Shown here: in pieces, positions 38,162 to 48,041 of the stretch
Layout: each line of letters begins with the position of its first letter
Position numbering within the stretch: the first letter of the stretch is position 1
Source: Cupriavidus malaysiensis
GTDB taxonomy: Bacteria; Pseudomonadota; Gammaproteobacteria; Burkholderiales; Burkholderiaceae
Reading direction: 5' to 3'
Length of the DNA: 64,000 nt
NCBI RefSeq assembly: GCF_001854325.1
Contig: NZ_CP017755.1
Coordinates: forward strand, 2,418,001 to 2,482,000
The notes under the pieces: generated by a model
Told to the model about the DNA's origin: nothing
Seen by the model: only the letters and a program-made list of their open reading frames with translations
Databases searched by the model: none
Position numbers and translations under genes: made by a program

Positions 38162-40461
38162 ACGTCGCCACCGCCCGCCCGGCGCCGCCGGCCACGCCTC
38201 TGCAGGCACTGGCCATGCGGGCCGGCGTGCAGCCGCTCTGGCTGGACGCCTGGGACCGGCCGTGCACGGTAGCGGACGATGTCCTGCGCCGGGTGCTGGC
38301 CGGGCTCGGGCTCGCCTGTGCGACGGACAGCCAGTGCGAGGCCTCGCGCGCGTGGCTCGATGCCGACGACGCCACCCAGCCACTGCCGCCTCTGCTGACC
38401 GCGGACCAGGAGGCGGTCGTCCACCTGCCCTGGCGGCCGGGCCCCGATCCGCGCTACCGGCTGGAGCTGGAGGACGGCCGCCATGTCGCCGGCACGGCGG
38501 CGCGCGAGGATGCGTACACCCTGAAGCTGCCGCCGGTCGGCACCTGCGGCTATCACCGTCTGTCCATCGGCGACGCGGAAACGACACTGGCCGTCGCTCC
38601 CAGCCGCTGCTACCTGCCCGAAGACGCCCTGCGCGAGGCGGGACGCCGGGCCCGCCGCGCGTGGGGCGTGGCGGTGCAACTCTACAGCCTGCGCCGCGGC
38701 GCGCCGGCCGGCCTGGGCGACCTCACCGCGCTGGCCATTTGCTGCCAGGCCGCCGCGCGCAAGCATGCCGATGCGGTTGCCATCACGCCCCTGCATGCCG
38801 GCTTCTCCGCGTTGCCGGAGCGCTTCAGCCCCTACGCGCCGTCCAGCCGCCTGTTCCGCAACCCGCTCTACGTGGATCCGTGCGCGTTGTTCGGACAAGG
38901 TGCCGTGGACAGCGCGGTAGCCGCCCTCGGCATCGGTCCGTTGCTGGCACGGCACGAGCGCCGCGCCAGGATCGACTGGGCCGCGCTATCGCCGCTGCGC
39001 TATGCCGTGCTGCGCTGGCTGTGGCAGCGCAGCGAACAGCTGCTGGCACCAGGCATGCTGCGCGCCTGCGCGGCCTTCCGCTCGCGTGGCGGCAGCGCCC
39101 TGCACGCCCATGCCTGCTACGAGGCCATCCAGGCCCGGCGCATGGCCGAAGCCGCAAACCGCATGCACACGCATGAGGCCGCCGACTGGCGTTGCTGGCC
39201 GGTGCCGCTGCGCTCGCCGGCAGATCCGGCGGTCACCGCCTTCGCCTCGGCCCACGCGGAAGAGATCGCCTACCACAGCTTCCTGCAATGGCTGGCCTGC
39301 GACGGCCTGGCGCGTGCCCAGCATGCCGCGCGCGAGGCCGGCATGGCCATCGGCATCATCGCCGACCTGGCCGTCGGCACCGATCCAGGCGGCAGCCACG
39401 CCTGGTCGCACCAGCAGGAGTTCCTCACCGGCTTTCACGCCGGTGCGCCGCCGGACCGGTATAACCCGCAGGGCCAGGACTGGGGCGGCGCGGTGTTCTC
39501 GCCGCGCCAGCTGCGCCGCCACGGCTATGCCGCGTTCATCGACACGCTGCGCGCCAACCTGGCCCATGCCGGCGGCCTGCGTATCGACCACGTGCTGGGA
39601 CTGGCCCGCGTCTGGCTCGTGCCGGCCGGCGCCTCCGCCCGGGAAGGCGCCTACTTCAGCTTTCCGCTGCAGGACCTGCTGCGCCTGGTGGTGCTCGAAT
39701 CGTGGCGGCATCGCGCCATCATCGTCGGTGAGAACCTGGGCACGGTGCCGGCCGAGTTCGACACCATGCTGTCGGCACATGGCGTGCTGGGTATCGGTGT
39801 GCTCTGGTTCGAGCGCGTGCCCTCCGACGCTCCCCCCGCCCCGGCGGAGTCGACCGCGACTACTGCGACTACCGCGACTACTGCGGGCACTGCGGGCACT
39901 GCGACCACAGCGGACATCGCGGACACTGAAGCAACCGCCCCCCCGGCCTTCCTGCCCCCCGCGCTCTGGCCGGTGCAGGCCGTCGCGACTTCCTCGACGC
40001 ATGACCTGCCCACCATCGCTGGCTGGTGGTGGGGACGCGATCTGGCATGGCGTGCGCGGCTCGGCCTGCTCGCCCCGGGCGAGTCGCTCCCCGCGGCACA
40101 AGGTATCCGCGCGCTCGAACGCACCGCGCTATGGCAGGCGCTGTGCGCGGCAGACCTGGCCGGCGGCGCCGAGCCCGCCCGCGCGCAGGCGCCGGTCGAG
40201 GCGGTGCTGGCGTGGCTGGGGCGCACGCCAGCGGCGCTGCGCCTGGTCCCGCTGGAAGACCTGCTGGGCCTGCGCGAACAGCCCAATCTGCCTGGCACCA
40301 CGAGCGGCCATCCCAACTGGCAGCGCCGGCTGGACGCCGACGTGCGCGACCTGTTCGACGCGCCCGCGATCCGCGCGCGCGCCGCCGCCCTGCGCAGCGG
40401 CCGCCTGCGGGGCGCGCCGCCGCCCCTGCCAGGAACCCGCCCAACCGGAGCCAGCCCATGA
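38158..40461 (+). CDS. malQ: 4-alpha-glucanotransferase MalQ
   Basis: 767 residues. The N-terminal third is the long extension of proteobacterial MalQ; the GH77 core shows AVQLYSLRRGAPAGLGDL, GLRIDHVLGLARVWLVP (nucleophile), IIVGENLGTVP (acid/base) and SSTHDLPTIAGWWWGRD. It disproportionates maltodextrins, making longer chains usable by phosphorylase and TreY. A low-complexity Ala/Thr insert coded by a 9-bp repeat lies between the WFERVPSD and AVATSSTHD blocks. ATGA overlaps join it to glgX and glgP. Confidence 0.93.
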   Translation: MNVATARPAPPATPLQALAMRAGVQPLWLDAWDRPCTVADDVLRRVLAGLGLACATDSQCEASRAWLDADDATQPLPPLLTADQEAVVHLPWRPGPDPRYRLELEDGRHVAGTAAREDAYTLKLPPVGTCGYHRLSIGDAETTLAVAPSRCYLPEDALREAGRRARRAWGVAVQLYSLRRGAPAGLGDLTALAICCQAAARKHADAVAITPLHAGFSALPERFSPYAPSSRLFRNPLYVDPCALFGQGAVDSAVAALGIGPLLARHERRARIDWAALSPLRYAVLRWLWQRSEQLLAPGMLRACAAFRSRGGSALHAHACYEAIQARRMAEAANRMHTHEAADWRCWPVPLRSPADPAVTAFASAHAEEIAYHSFLQWLACDGLARAQHAAREAGMAIGIIADLAVGTDPGGSHAWSHQQEFLTGFHAGAPPDRYNPQGQDWGGAVFSPRQLRRHGYAAFIDTLRANLAHAGGLRIDHVLGLARVWLVPAGASAREGAYFSFPLQDLLRLVVLESWRHRAIIVGENLGTVPAEFDTMLSAHGVLGIGVLWFERVPSDAPPAPAESTATTATTATTAGTAGTATTADIADTEATAPPAFLPPALWPVQAVATSSTHDLPTIAGWWWGRDLAWRARLGLLAPGESLPAAQGIRALERTALWQALCAADLAGGAEPARAQAPVEAVLAWLGRTPAALRLVPLEDLLGLREQPNLPGTTSGHPNWQRRLDADVRDLFDAPAIRARAAALRSGRLRGAPPPLPGTRPTGASP
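39856..39927 (+). repeat. In-frame 9-bp repeat inside malQ
   Basis: Eight consecutive 9-base units of the GCGACTACT / GCGGGCACT type code for Ala-Thr-Thr and Ala-Gly-Thr triplets (Ala-Asp-Ile/Thr at the end). The unit length is a multiple of three, so gain or loss of units keeps the frame. The insert sits in a surface-loop position between two conserved blocks. Confidence 0.9.
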
Positions 40462-43001
40462 CGGAAGCCATCCGCAACGGACATGCGGACGAAACCCGCA
40501 CGGCGATGTCCTGCGCCATCATCCGGCGCGCCTTCCTGGACCATGTCTTCCATACGCAAGGCAAGCTGCCCGGGCACGCCGGACCGAACGATCTCTATCA
40601 AGCGCTTGCGCATACCGTGCGCGACCGCCTGGTCCAGCGCTGGATCAGCACGTCGGAAGCCTATCTCGGCCAGCCCTCGCGCACCGTCGCCTATCTATCG
40701 GCGGAGTTCCTGGTGGGGCCTCACCTGGGCAACAACCTGGTCAACCTGGGCATCTACGACGAGGTGCAGGCGGCCATGCATTCGCTCGGCCTGGATCTCG
40801 ACGACATCCTCCGGCAGGAGGACGAGCCGGGCCTGGGAAATGGCGGCCTGGGGCGGCTGGCGGCATGCTTCATGGACTCTCTCGCCACGCTGGAGATCCC
40901 CGCGCTGGGCTACGGCATCCGCTACGAGTACGGCATCTTCCACCAGGCCATCGTCGATGGCGTGCAGGTCGAGCAGACCGACAGCTGGCTGCGCCGCGGC
41001 AACCCGTGGGAGATCCAGCGCGCGGAATGGACGGTGGAGGTCCGCCTGGGCGGCCATACCGAGCACTATACCGATGAACATGGCTGCTACCGTGTGCGCT
41101 GGGTCCCGGCCAAGACGGTGGCCGGCGTGCCGTTCGACTCGCCGATCCTCGGCTACCGCGTCAACACGGTGAACACGCTGCGCCTGTGGCGCGCCGAGGC
41201 CACCGAGGCATTCGACTTCCCCACCTTCAACCGCGGCGATTACCTGGGCGCGGTGAGCAAGAAGGTGACCTCGGAGAACCTGACCAAGGTGCTTTACCCC
41301 AATGACGAAACGCAGCAAGGCAAGGAACTGCGCCTGGAGCAGCAGTACTTCTTCGTGGCGTGCTCGCTGCGGGACATGCTGCGCCTGCTGGCGGCCGACG
41401 GCATGCCGGTGCGGAGGTTCCACGAGAAATTCGCCATCCAGCTCAACGACACCCATCCGGCCATCGGCATCGCCGAGCTGATGCGCCTGCTGGTGGACGA
41501 GCACGACGTGCCATGGGACGAGGCCTGGGCGATCACCTGCCAGTCCTTTGCCTACACCAATCACACGCTGCTTCCCGAGGCATTGGAACAGTGGCCGCTG
41601 CCGCTCTTCTCCCGCGTGCTGCCGCGGCACCTGGAGATCCTGCTCGAGATCAACGCCCGCTTCCTCGACGAGGTGCGCATCCGCTTCTACGGCGACAGCG
41701 CCCGCCTGACGCGGCTGTCGCTGATCGACGAGCACGGCGAGCGCCACGTGCGCATGACCAACCTGGCCTGCGTGGGCAGCCATGCCATCAATGGCGTGGC
41801 GGCGCTGCATTCGCGCCTGATGCGCGAAGACGTGCTGAAGGACTTCTTCGACATGTGGCCGGAGAAATTCACCAGCATCACCAACGGCGTGACGCCGCGG
41901 CGCTGGCTGGCGCTATCCAACCCGCGCCTGTCGAAACTGGTGTGCGAGGCGATCGGCAAGGACTGGATCTCGGACGCGGAGCGCCTGCATGCGCTGGAGC
42001 CGCTTGCCGACGACGCCGGCTTCCGCCATCTGTGGCAGGCGGTGCGGCGGGAGAACAAGCTCGACCTTGCGCAACTGGTGCGCCAGAGCACGGGCATGGT
42101 GGTGGATCCGGCATCGATGTTCGATGTGATGGTCAAGCGCATCCACGAATACAAGCGCCAGCACCTGGCCGTGCTGCATATCATCGCGCTCTATCACCGC
42201 ATCAAGTGCGATCCGGACGCCGACATCGTGCCGCGCACCTTCCTCTTCGGCGGCAAGGCGGCGCCTGGCTACCAATACGCCAAGCTGATGATCCGCTTCA
42301 TCACCAGCGTGGCCGATGTCGTCAATCGCGACCCCCAGGTGCGCGACCGGCTCAAGGTCGTGTTCCTGCCGAATTTCAACGTCACCTGCGGACAACGCAT
42401 CTATCCGGCCGCCGACCTGTCGGAGCAGATCTCGCTGGCGGGCAAGGAGGCCTCCGGCACCGGCAACATGAAGTTCGCCATGAACGGCGCGCTTACCATC
42501 GGCACCTTGGACGGTGCCAATATCGAGTTGCGCGATGCCATCGGCGCCGACAACTTCTTCGACTTCGGGCTCAGCGTCCCGCAGGTACAGGCTTTGCGCG
42601 AAGATGGCTACGACGCCAGTGCGTGCTACCGTGGCAACGCGGAGCTGCGGGCCGTCATGGACCTGATCCGCCAGGGATTCTTCTCACACGGCGACGCGAC
42701 ACGATTCGACCTCCTGTTCGACGAACAGCTGCGGCACGATCCCTATTTCCTGCTGGCGGACTTCGCTTCCTACGTGGATTGCCAGCGGCAGGCCAGCGCC
42801 GCCTTCAGCGATCCGGCGCGCTGGCAGCGCATGTCGGTGCTGTCATGCGCGCGCTCGGGGTGGTTCTCCTCCGACCGCGCCATCCGGGAATACTGCGATC
42901 GGATCTGGAAGGTGAAAGCCGTGCCGGTGCGCTTGCTGCATCGCGCCAGCGGGGCACCGCGGCATGCGGAAGCCGCGGCACACGCGGGAGGGAAGCCATG
43001 A
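40458..43001 (+). CDS. glgP: Glycogen/maltodextrin phosphorylase GlgP
   Basis: 847 residues, normal for GT35. Motifs include LSAEFLVGPHLGNNL (about residue 80), EPGLGNGGLGRLAACFMDS, the phosphate-site segment, and the PLP-binding lysine in EASGTGNMKFAMNG (about residue 670). It releases glucose 1-phosphate from chain ends. It lies in the middle of the operon with ATGA overlaps on both sides, so supply and removal of glucan are co-expressed. Confidence 0.95.
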   Translation: MTEAIRNGHADETRTAMSCAIIRRAFLDHVFHTQGKLPGHAGPNDLYQALAHTVRDRLVQRWISTSEAYLGQPSRTVAYLSAEFLVGPHLGNNLVNLGIYDEVQAAMHSLGLDLDDILRQEDEPGLGNGGLGRLAACFMDSLATLEIPALGYGIRYEYGIFHQAIVDGVQVEQTDSWLRRGNPWEIQRAEWTVEVRLGGHTEHYTDEHGCYRVRWVPAKTVAGVPFDSPILGYRVNTVNTLRLWRAEATEAFDFPTFNRGDYLGAVSKKVTSENLTKVLYPNDETQQGKELRLEQQYFFVACSLRDMLRLLAADGMPVRRFHEKFAIQLNDTHPAIGIAELMRLLVDEHDVPWDEAWAITCQSFAYTNHTLLPEALEQWPLPLFSRVLPRHLEILLEINARFLDEVRIRFYGDSARLTRLSLIDEHGERHVRMTNLACVGSHAINGVAALHSRLMREDVLKDFFDMWPEKFTSITNGVTPRRWLALSNPRLSKLVCEAIGKDWISDAERLHALEPLADDAGFRHLWQAVRRENKLDLAQLVRQSTGMVVDPASMFDVMVKRIHEYKRQHLAVLHIIALYHRIKCDPDADIVPRTFLFGGKAAPGYQYAKLMIRFITSVADVVNRDPQVRDRLKVVFLPNFNVTCGQRIYPAADLSEQISLAGKEASGTGNMKFAMNGALTIGTLDGANIELRDAIGADNFFDFGLSVPQVQALREDGYDASACYRGNAELRAVMDLIRQGFFSHGDATRFDLLFDEQLRHDPYFLLADFASYVDCQRQASAAFSDPARWQRMSVLSCARSGWFSSDRAIREYCDRIWKVKAVPVRLLHRASGAPRHAEAAAHAGGKP

Positions 43002-45049
43002 CGGATTCCGGATGCCAACGCCGCGGTGGCGCTTTCGGCAGCGATTCCACCTCGACCGCCCCTTGCGGGCCGGCCGCGAGCGCCGCGCATGGCCACAGCG
43101 CCGGCGGCGCGCCGGCTGCAACCCACGCGCCGCATGACTATGCCTTTGGTCCGGCCTGGCTCCCCGACGGCCAGGTGCTGTTCCGCCTGTGGGCACCCGA
43201 CGCGCAGCGCCAGGGCCGGGCAGTCGCGCTGGAACTGGCCGGCACGGAGCGGATCCGCATGGCACCGGGCGATGACGGCTGGTTCCGCGCGCTGGCGCCC
43301 TGCCGCGACGGCACGCGTTACCGGTTCCGGCTGGACGACGGCACCGCCGTGCCCGACCCGGCTTCGCGCTGGCAGCCCGACGATGTGCGCGGAGCGAGCG
43401 TCGCCTGCCTGCCCGAGGCGGTCCGCGCCTATCCCTGGCAACGTCCCGACTGGCACGGGCGCCCCTGGCACGAAGCCATCCTCTACGAAATGCACGTCGG
43501 CCTGTGCGGCGGCTATGCGGGCGCCACGGCGCAACTGGAGCGCCTGGCGGCAATGGGCTTCACCGCAGTGGAACTGATGCCGCTGGCCGAATTCCCGGGC
43601 CGGCGCAACTGGGGCTACGACGGCGTGCTCCTGTTCGCGCCGGAATCCAGCTACGGCACGCCGGATGCATTGCGCGCGCTGGTGGACCGCGCGCACTGCC
43701 TGGGCATGATGGTACTGCTGGACGTGGTCTACAACCATTTCGGCCCGGAAGGCAACTACCTGCCGCGCTACGCCGCCTCCTTCTTCCGCGCCGACCGGCA
43801 CACGCCGTGGGGCGCCGCCATCGATTTCAGGCAGCCCGAGGTACGGCGGTTCTTTACCGAGAACGCGCGCTATTGGCTGGATGAATTCCGTTTCGATGGC
43901 CTGCGTCTCGATGCCGCGCATGCCATCGAGGACGAAGGCTGGCTGGCCGAGCTGCCGGCCGCGTTGCGCGCCAGCCTGCCAGGCGCGCGCACACCGCGCC
44001 GCCGCATCCACCTGATCCTGGAGAACGACCACAACGATGCCGGCCTGCTGCACGCCGGCTACGATGCACAATGGAACGATGACGCCCACCACGCGCTGCA
44101 CGTCCTGCTGACCGGCGAAACGGCGGGCCACTACCACGATTACACGGCAGCCGCCGGCACGGCTGGCACGGACCGCAGCGAGATCGTCGATGGGCAAGCC
44201 GCCGGCAGCCCGCCGCTGCGGCACCTGGCGCGCGTGCTGAGCCAGGGCTTCGCCTGGCAAGGCGAGGTTTCGCCCTACCGAACGCGGCTGCGCGGCGGCG
44301 CGGCGGGGCAGGCGGTGGCGCCGGTACGGCGCGGCCGGCCCAGCGCGCAGCTCCCGCCCACCGCCTTCGTCTGCTTCCTGCAGAACCACGATCAGGTCGG
44401 CAATCGCGCCCTGGGCGAGCGGCTGACCACGCTGGCGGGCGACGACGCGCTGCGCGCCGCGGTGGCCCTGCAACTGCTTTGTCCGCAGATCCCGCTGGTC
44501 TTCATGGGCGAGGAAGGAGGCGCGAGCACACCGTTCCTTTACTTCACCGATCACCCGCCGCCACTGGCCGCAGCCATCCGCGCGGGACGCCGCCGCGAGT
44601 TCGCCGCCACCGCGCCGCGCGGAGACGACGCTCGCCTCGCCGCCGTGCCGGACCCGAACGACCCCGCCGCGTTCGAGGCATCGCGCCCCTGCCTGGAGCC
44701 GGAAAGCGAGTGGACGCACTACTATCGCACCCTGCTCGCGATCCGCCGCCGGCAGCTGTTGCCTCGTCTGGCGGGATGCCGCAGCGCGGGGGTCGATATC
44801 CTCGGCACGGCCGCCCTTTGCGCACGCTGGCGGCTCGGCGACGGCACCTGCCTCACGCTCTGGCTGAACCTCGGCGGCGCACCGGTGCCTTGCGGCACGC
44901 TGCCCGCCGAAGCCATCCTGCTGCACGAAAGCGGCGCCGGACGGGCCGCGGCGCTCGAGCGCGGCATCTTGATGCCCTGCAGCGCCATTGCCACGCTTTG
45001 CGCGCAGGTGGCGGCGCATGATCATGTACACAGCACCCGCACGACCTGA
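42998..45049 (+). CDS. treZ: Malto-oligosyltrehalose trehalohydrolase TreZ
   Basis: 683 residues. After a poorly conserved Gly/Ser/Ala-rich start (about 1-45) come a CBM48-like domain (GQVLFRLWAPDAQ) and a GH13 barrel with ILYEMHVG, FPGRRNWGYDGV, VVYNHFGPEGNYLP, the nucleophile in GLRLDAAHAI, acid/base in LILENDHN and CFLQNHDQVGNRA. It cuts trehalose from the reducing-end-modified chains produced by TreY. Longer than typical TreZ (about 560-600) because of the N-terminal extension and short Ala/Gly-rich loops. It overlaps glgP at the front (ATGA) and the treY start at the end. Confidence 0.93.
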   Translation: MTDSGCQRRGGAFGSDSTSTAPCGPAASAAHGHSAGGAPAATHAPHDYAFGPAWLPDGQVLFRLWAPDAQRQGRAVALELAGTERIRMAPGDDGWFRALAPCRDGTRYRFRLDDGTAVPDPASRWQPDDVRGASVACLPEAVRAYPWQRPDWHGRPWHEAILYEMHVGLCGGYAGATAQLERLAAMGFTAVELMPLAEFPGRRNWGYDGVLLFAPESSYGTPDALRALVDRAHCLGMMVLLDVVYNHFGPEGNYLPRYAASFFRADRHTPWGAAIDFRQPEVRRFFTENARYWLDEFRFDGLRLDAAHAIEDEGWLAELPAALRASLPGARTPRRRIHLILENDHNDAGLLHAGYDAQWNDDAHHALHVLLTGETAGHYHDYTAAAGTAGTDRSEIVDGQAAGSPPLRHLARVLSQGFAWQGEVSPYRTRLRGGAAGQAVAPVRRGRPSAQLPPTAFVCFLQNHDQVGNRALGERLTTLAGDDALRAAVALQLLCPQIPLVFMGEEGGASTPFLYFTDHPPPLAAAIRAGRRREFAATAPRGDDARLAAVPDPNDPAAFEASRPCLEPESEWTHYYRTLLAIRRRQLLPRLAGCRSAGVDILGTAALCARWRLGDGTCLTLWLNLGGAPVPCGTLPAEAILLHESGAGRAAALERGILMPCSAIATLCAQVAAHDHVHSTRTT

Positions 45050-47723
45050 CCTGCCGGCCGGCTCCCCGCTCCCCCGCGTGCCGATGCCGCCGCGCGCCAC
45101 CGCCCGCCTGCAACTGCAGCCGGGCTTCACGCTCGACGATGCCGGCGGGGTGGTCGGCTACTATGCGGCCCTCGGCGTGAGCCATCTCTACCTGTCGCCG
45201 GTGTTCGGCGCACGGCCCGGCTCGACGCACGGCTACGACGTCACGGACTACACCCGCGTGCGTGACGAACTCGGCGGGGATGCGGCCTTGGCCACGCTGG
45301 CACGCCGCGCGCGCGCGGCCGGGCTGGGCCTGATCCTGGACATCGTGCCCAATCACATGGCGGCGGACGCGACCCACAATGCGTGGTGGCGCGACGTGCT
45401 GGCCAACGGCCCCGAGAGCGAGTTCGCCGGCTTCTTCGACATCAATTGGAAGGCGCACGATCCCGGCCTGCGCGGCAAGGTGCTGGTACCCATCCTGCGC
45501 CACACCTACTGGGAGTCGCTGACGCGAGGCGACGTCGAGCTGGTGCCGGCGGGCCCGCACGGCCCCGCCTTCCTGCGTTATTTCGAACAAGAGATGCCAC
45601 TGGCGCCGGGCAGCCTCGATGCGCGATCGGCTGCGGATCCGGCCTGGTTCGATGCCGCGCGCGAAGGCGGCCGTGAGCGCCTGCATGCGCTGCTCGAACG
45701 CCAGCACTATCGCCTGGCCTGGTGGCGCACGGCCGCCACGGCGCTGAACTGGCGGCGCTTTTTCGAGATCAGCGATCTCGTGGGCCTGCGCCAGGAGCAC
45801 CGTCCGGCGTTCGACGCCACGCACGCGCTGGTCTTCCGCTTGCTGCGGGAAGGCCATATCGATGGGGTACGCGTCGATCATGTCGACGGCCTGGCCGACC
45901 CGGCCGCGTACTGCCGGCGCCTGCGCGCGGAACTGGCGGTCCATGCGCAGCGCCGCCCCGCCTCCATGCCGCTGCGGCATCCGTGGCTCGTGGTGGAGAA
46001 GATCCTGGCGTCCGGCGAGGCCCTGCCGCAGGACTGGCAGGTCGACGGCACCACCGGCTATGACTTCATGGACCAGGTGTCCGCGGTACTGCATGATCCG
46101 GCCGGCGCGGCGCCGCTGGATGGCTTGTGGCGGCGCATCGCCGGGGAGCGGGAGGACTACGCGCGCGTGCTGGCGACGGCGCGCCGCCAGATCCTGACGC
46201 GCCATCTGGTCGCCGAGTATGAGTCCGCCCGCATCGGGCTGCATGCCTGGGCGGCATCCAATCCCGCCACCCGCGACCTGAGCGGGGCGGCGCTGGGCGC
46301 CGCACTGTCGGCGCTGCTGGTCGCCATACCGGTCTACCGTTGCTATTTCGACGGCCACCTGGCAGGACGCGATGACGAGGCCGCCAGCGCCGAAGCCACG
46401 ATGCTGCGCCGGGCCGCGCGGCGCGCGCGCGCCGGGCTGGCGCCGGAGGAATCCACTGCGCTGGACTTCATCCTGGGCTGCCTGCGCGCACCGTATCCGT
46501 CCAGGGCGAACGGCAGCGCTGTCGCGCAGATCCGCCGGCAACTGCAACAACTGATGCCTGCCCTGGCGGCCAAGGCCGGGGAAGACACGGCGTTCTACCG
46601 CTATGGCCGGCTGCTGTCCCGCAATGAAGTCGGCAGCCTGCCCGCGACGCTCGCCACGGCGCCCATGCACTTCCACGCCGAGATGGCCGCGCGGCACCTC
46701 GCCTTTCCGCATGCGATGCTGGCCACTGCCACGCATGACCACAAGCGCGGCGAGGATGCCCGCATGCGCCTGGCGGTGCTGAGCGAACTGAGCCCGGAAT
46801 GGACGGAAGCCGTGACCGCGTGGGAGCGCGCGTGCGAACCGCTGCTGGCGACCCTGCCGCAGCAACCGGACCCGACCGACCGGCTGATGCTGTACCAGTC
46901 CCTGATTGGTGCCTGGCCGATGCCGCCGGATGCGCTGGCCCACCATGGCGAGCCCGGCATCTTCCTGCAGCGCATCGGCGAGTGGCAACGCAAGGCCATC
47001 CGTGAAGCGAAACTGCACGGTAACTGGACCCGGCCCGACCTGAACTATGAAGCCGCATGCGAGGCATTCCTCCGCGGCCTGGCGCTCGACTGGCCCGGGT
47101 CGGGCGTGCTGGTCCGCATCGGCCAATTCGCGCGGCGCCTGGCACCGGCCGGCGCGCTCAACAGCCTGGCGCAGGCCTTGATCCAGCTCACGGCACCAGG
47201 CGTTCCCGACCGCTATCAAGGGTGCGAAGGCTGGGATCTCAGCCTGGTCGATCCCGACAACCGGCGCATGCCGGACTTCGCTCGCCAGACGGCGCAATTG
47301 CACGATGCCGCAGGCTGGGCACACTGGCTCGACCACTGGCAGGATGGACGCGTCAAGCAGCAATTGATCCATCATGCCCTGGCAGCCAGGCGCGAGTCCG
47401 AACCCTTGTTCTCGCAGGGCCGTTACCAGCCCCTGACCGCCGACGGACCGCTGGCGTCGCAGGTGCTCGCCTTTGCGCGCACGTCCGGCGCCAGCCGTGC
47501 CGTCACGATCGCCACCCGCCTGTCGGCACGGCTGGTCGACCGCGCCCTGCCGCGTATCCCGCCGGGCTGCTGGACCCATACCGCACTCGATATGCGCGCG
47601 CCGCACGGCAGCCGATGGAGGGATGCCCTCACCGGGCAGCACCTGGTTGCGACCGACGGCACGCTGCCGATGAGCGAGATACTCATGCTGCTGCCGGTGG
47701 CCCTGCTGTTCCGTCAATCATGA
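45018..47723 (+). CDS. treY: Malto-oligosyltrehalose synthase TreY
   Basis: 901 residues. Early motifs RLQLQPGFTLDDA, GVSHLYLSPVFGARPGSTHGYDV and DIVPNHMA are those of TreY; the catalytic residues lie in GVRVDHVDGL (about residue 290) and WLVVEKILA. A late block, TAPGVPDRYQGCE, is also typical. It converts the reducing-end maltose unit of a chain to a trehalosyl unit for TreZ. The ATG at 45018 lies inside treZ, 32 bases before its stop, with AGGTGG upstream; ATG 45024 is an alternative. Confidence 0.95.
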   Translation: MIMYTAPARPDLPAGSPLPRVPMPPRATARLQLQPGFTLDDAGGVVGYYAALGVSHLYLSPVFGARPGSTHGYDVTDYTRVRDELGGDAALATLARRARAAGLGLILDIVPNHMAADATHNAWWRDVLANGPESEFAGFFDINWKAHDPGLRGKVLVPILRHTYWESLTRGDVELVPAGPHGPAFLRYFEQEMPLAPGSLDARSAADPAWFDAAREGGRERLHALLERQHYRLAWWRTAATALNWRRFFEISDLVGLRQEHRPAFDATHALVFRLLREGHIDGVRVDHVDGLADPAAYCRRLRAELAVHAQRRPASMPLRHPWLVVEKILASGEALPQDWQVDGTTGYDFMDQVSAVLHDPAGAAPLDGLWRRIAGEREDYARVLATARRQILTRHLVAEYESARIGLHAWAASNPATRDLSGAALGAALSALLVAIPVYRCYFDGHLAGRDDEAASAEATMLRRAARRARAGLAPEESTALDFILGCLRAPYPSRANGSAVAQIRRQLQQLMPALAAKAGEDTAFYRYGRLLSRNEVGSLPATLATAPMHFHAEMAARHLAFPHAMLATATHDHKRGEDARMRLAVLSELSPEWTEAVTAWERACEPLLATLPQQPDPTDRLMLYQSLIGAWPMPPDALAHHGEPGIFLQRIGEWQRKAIREAKLHGNWTRPDLNYEAACEAFLRGLALDWPGSGVLVRIGQFARRLAPAGALNSLAQALIQLTAPGVPDRYQGCEGWDLSLVDPDNRRMPDFARQTAQLHDAAGWAHWLDHWQDGRVKQQLIHHALAARRESEPLFSQGRYQPLTADGPLASQVLAFARTSGASRAVTIATRLSARLVDRALPRIPPGCWTHTALDMRAPHGSRWRDALTGQHLVATDGTLPMSEILMLLPVALLFRQS

Positions 47724-47968
47724 ACATCGATGGCGTCGGTCCTACGTACTGCACGTACTGCACGTACTGCGCGCACCGCAGCGTGACCGTCCCGGCCGGC
47801 CACGACGCCTTCGCACGCGCCGGACAGCGGGCGCCCGGTATCGCCGGAACCATCATCGCGAAGCCGGATTCCAATTATGGAGCGCTGGCGCCGGCCTGGC
47901 GGAACAGCGTTGTACCACTCAGCCGGGCGGTCTTGCGCCCCGCACGCCTGCGCAGATGCAGCGCATGA
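47720..47968 (+). CDS. Possible small coupled ORF after treY
   Basis: An ATG overlaps the treY stop (ATGA, like the other junctions of this operon) and opens an 82-codon frame. Its start contains a perfect 9-bp repeat coding three Thr-Tyr-Cys triplets (47744-47770). Nothing in the translation is recognisable and the rest is Arg/Ala-rich, so it may be untranslated spacer. The whole stretch 47724-48041 (318 bases) holds no other candidate gene; the ribosome site of the GH15 gene is at its right end. Confidence 0.2.
   Translation: MNIDGVGPTYCTYCTYCAHRSVTVPAGHDAFARAGQRAPGIAGTIIAKPDSNYGALAPAWRNSVVPLSRAVLRPARLRRCSA
47744..47770 (+). repeat. Three perfect 9-bp tandem repeats
   Basis: ACGTACTGC three times without a mismatch, 21 bases after the treY stop. 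Confidence 0.95.
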
Positions 47969-48041
47969 GATCCAGGATCGCGCGTTGCGCGTGGAATCTC
48001 GCCTTGGCGGCCGCACCGCCCTGCTCGACGGAGGATTGCCC

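Noticed and set aside
47724..47800. Tandem repeats considered as a CRISPR array
   Set aside because: The units are 9 bases, contiguous and without spacers.
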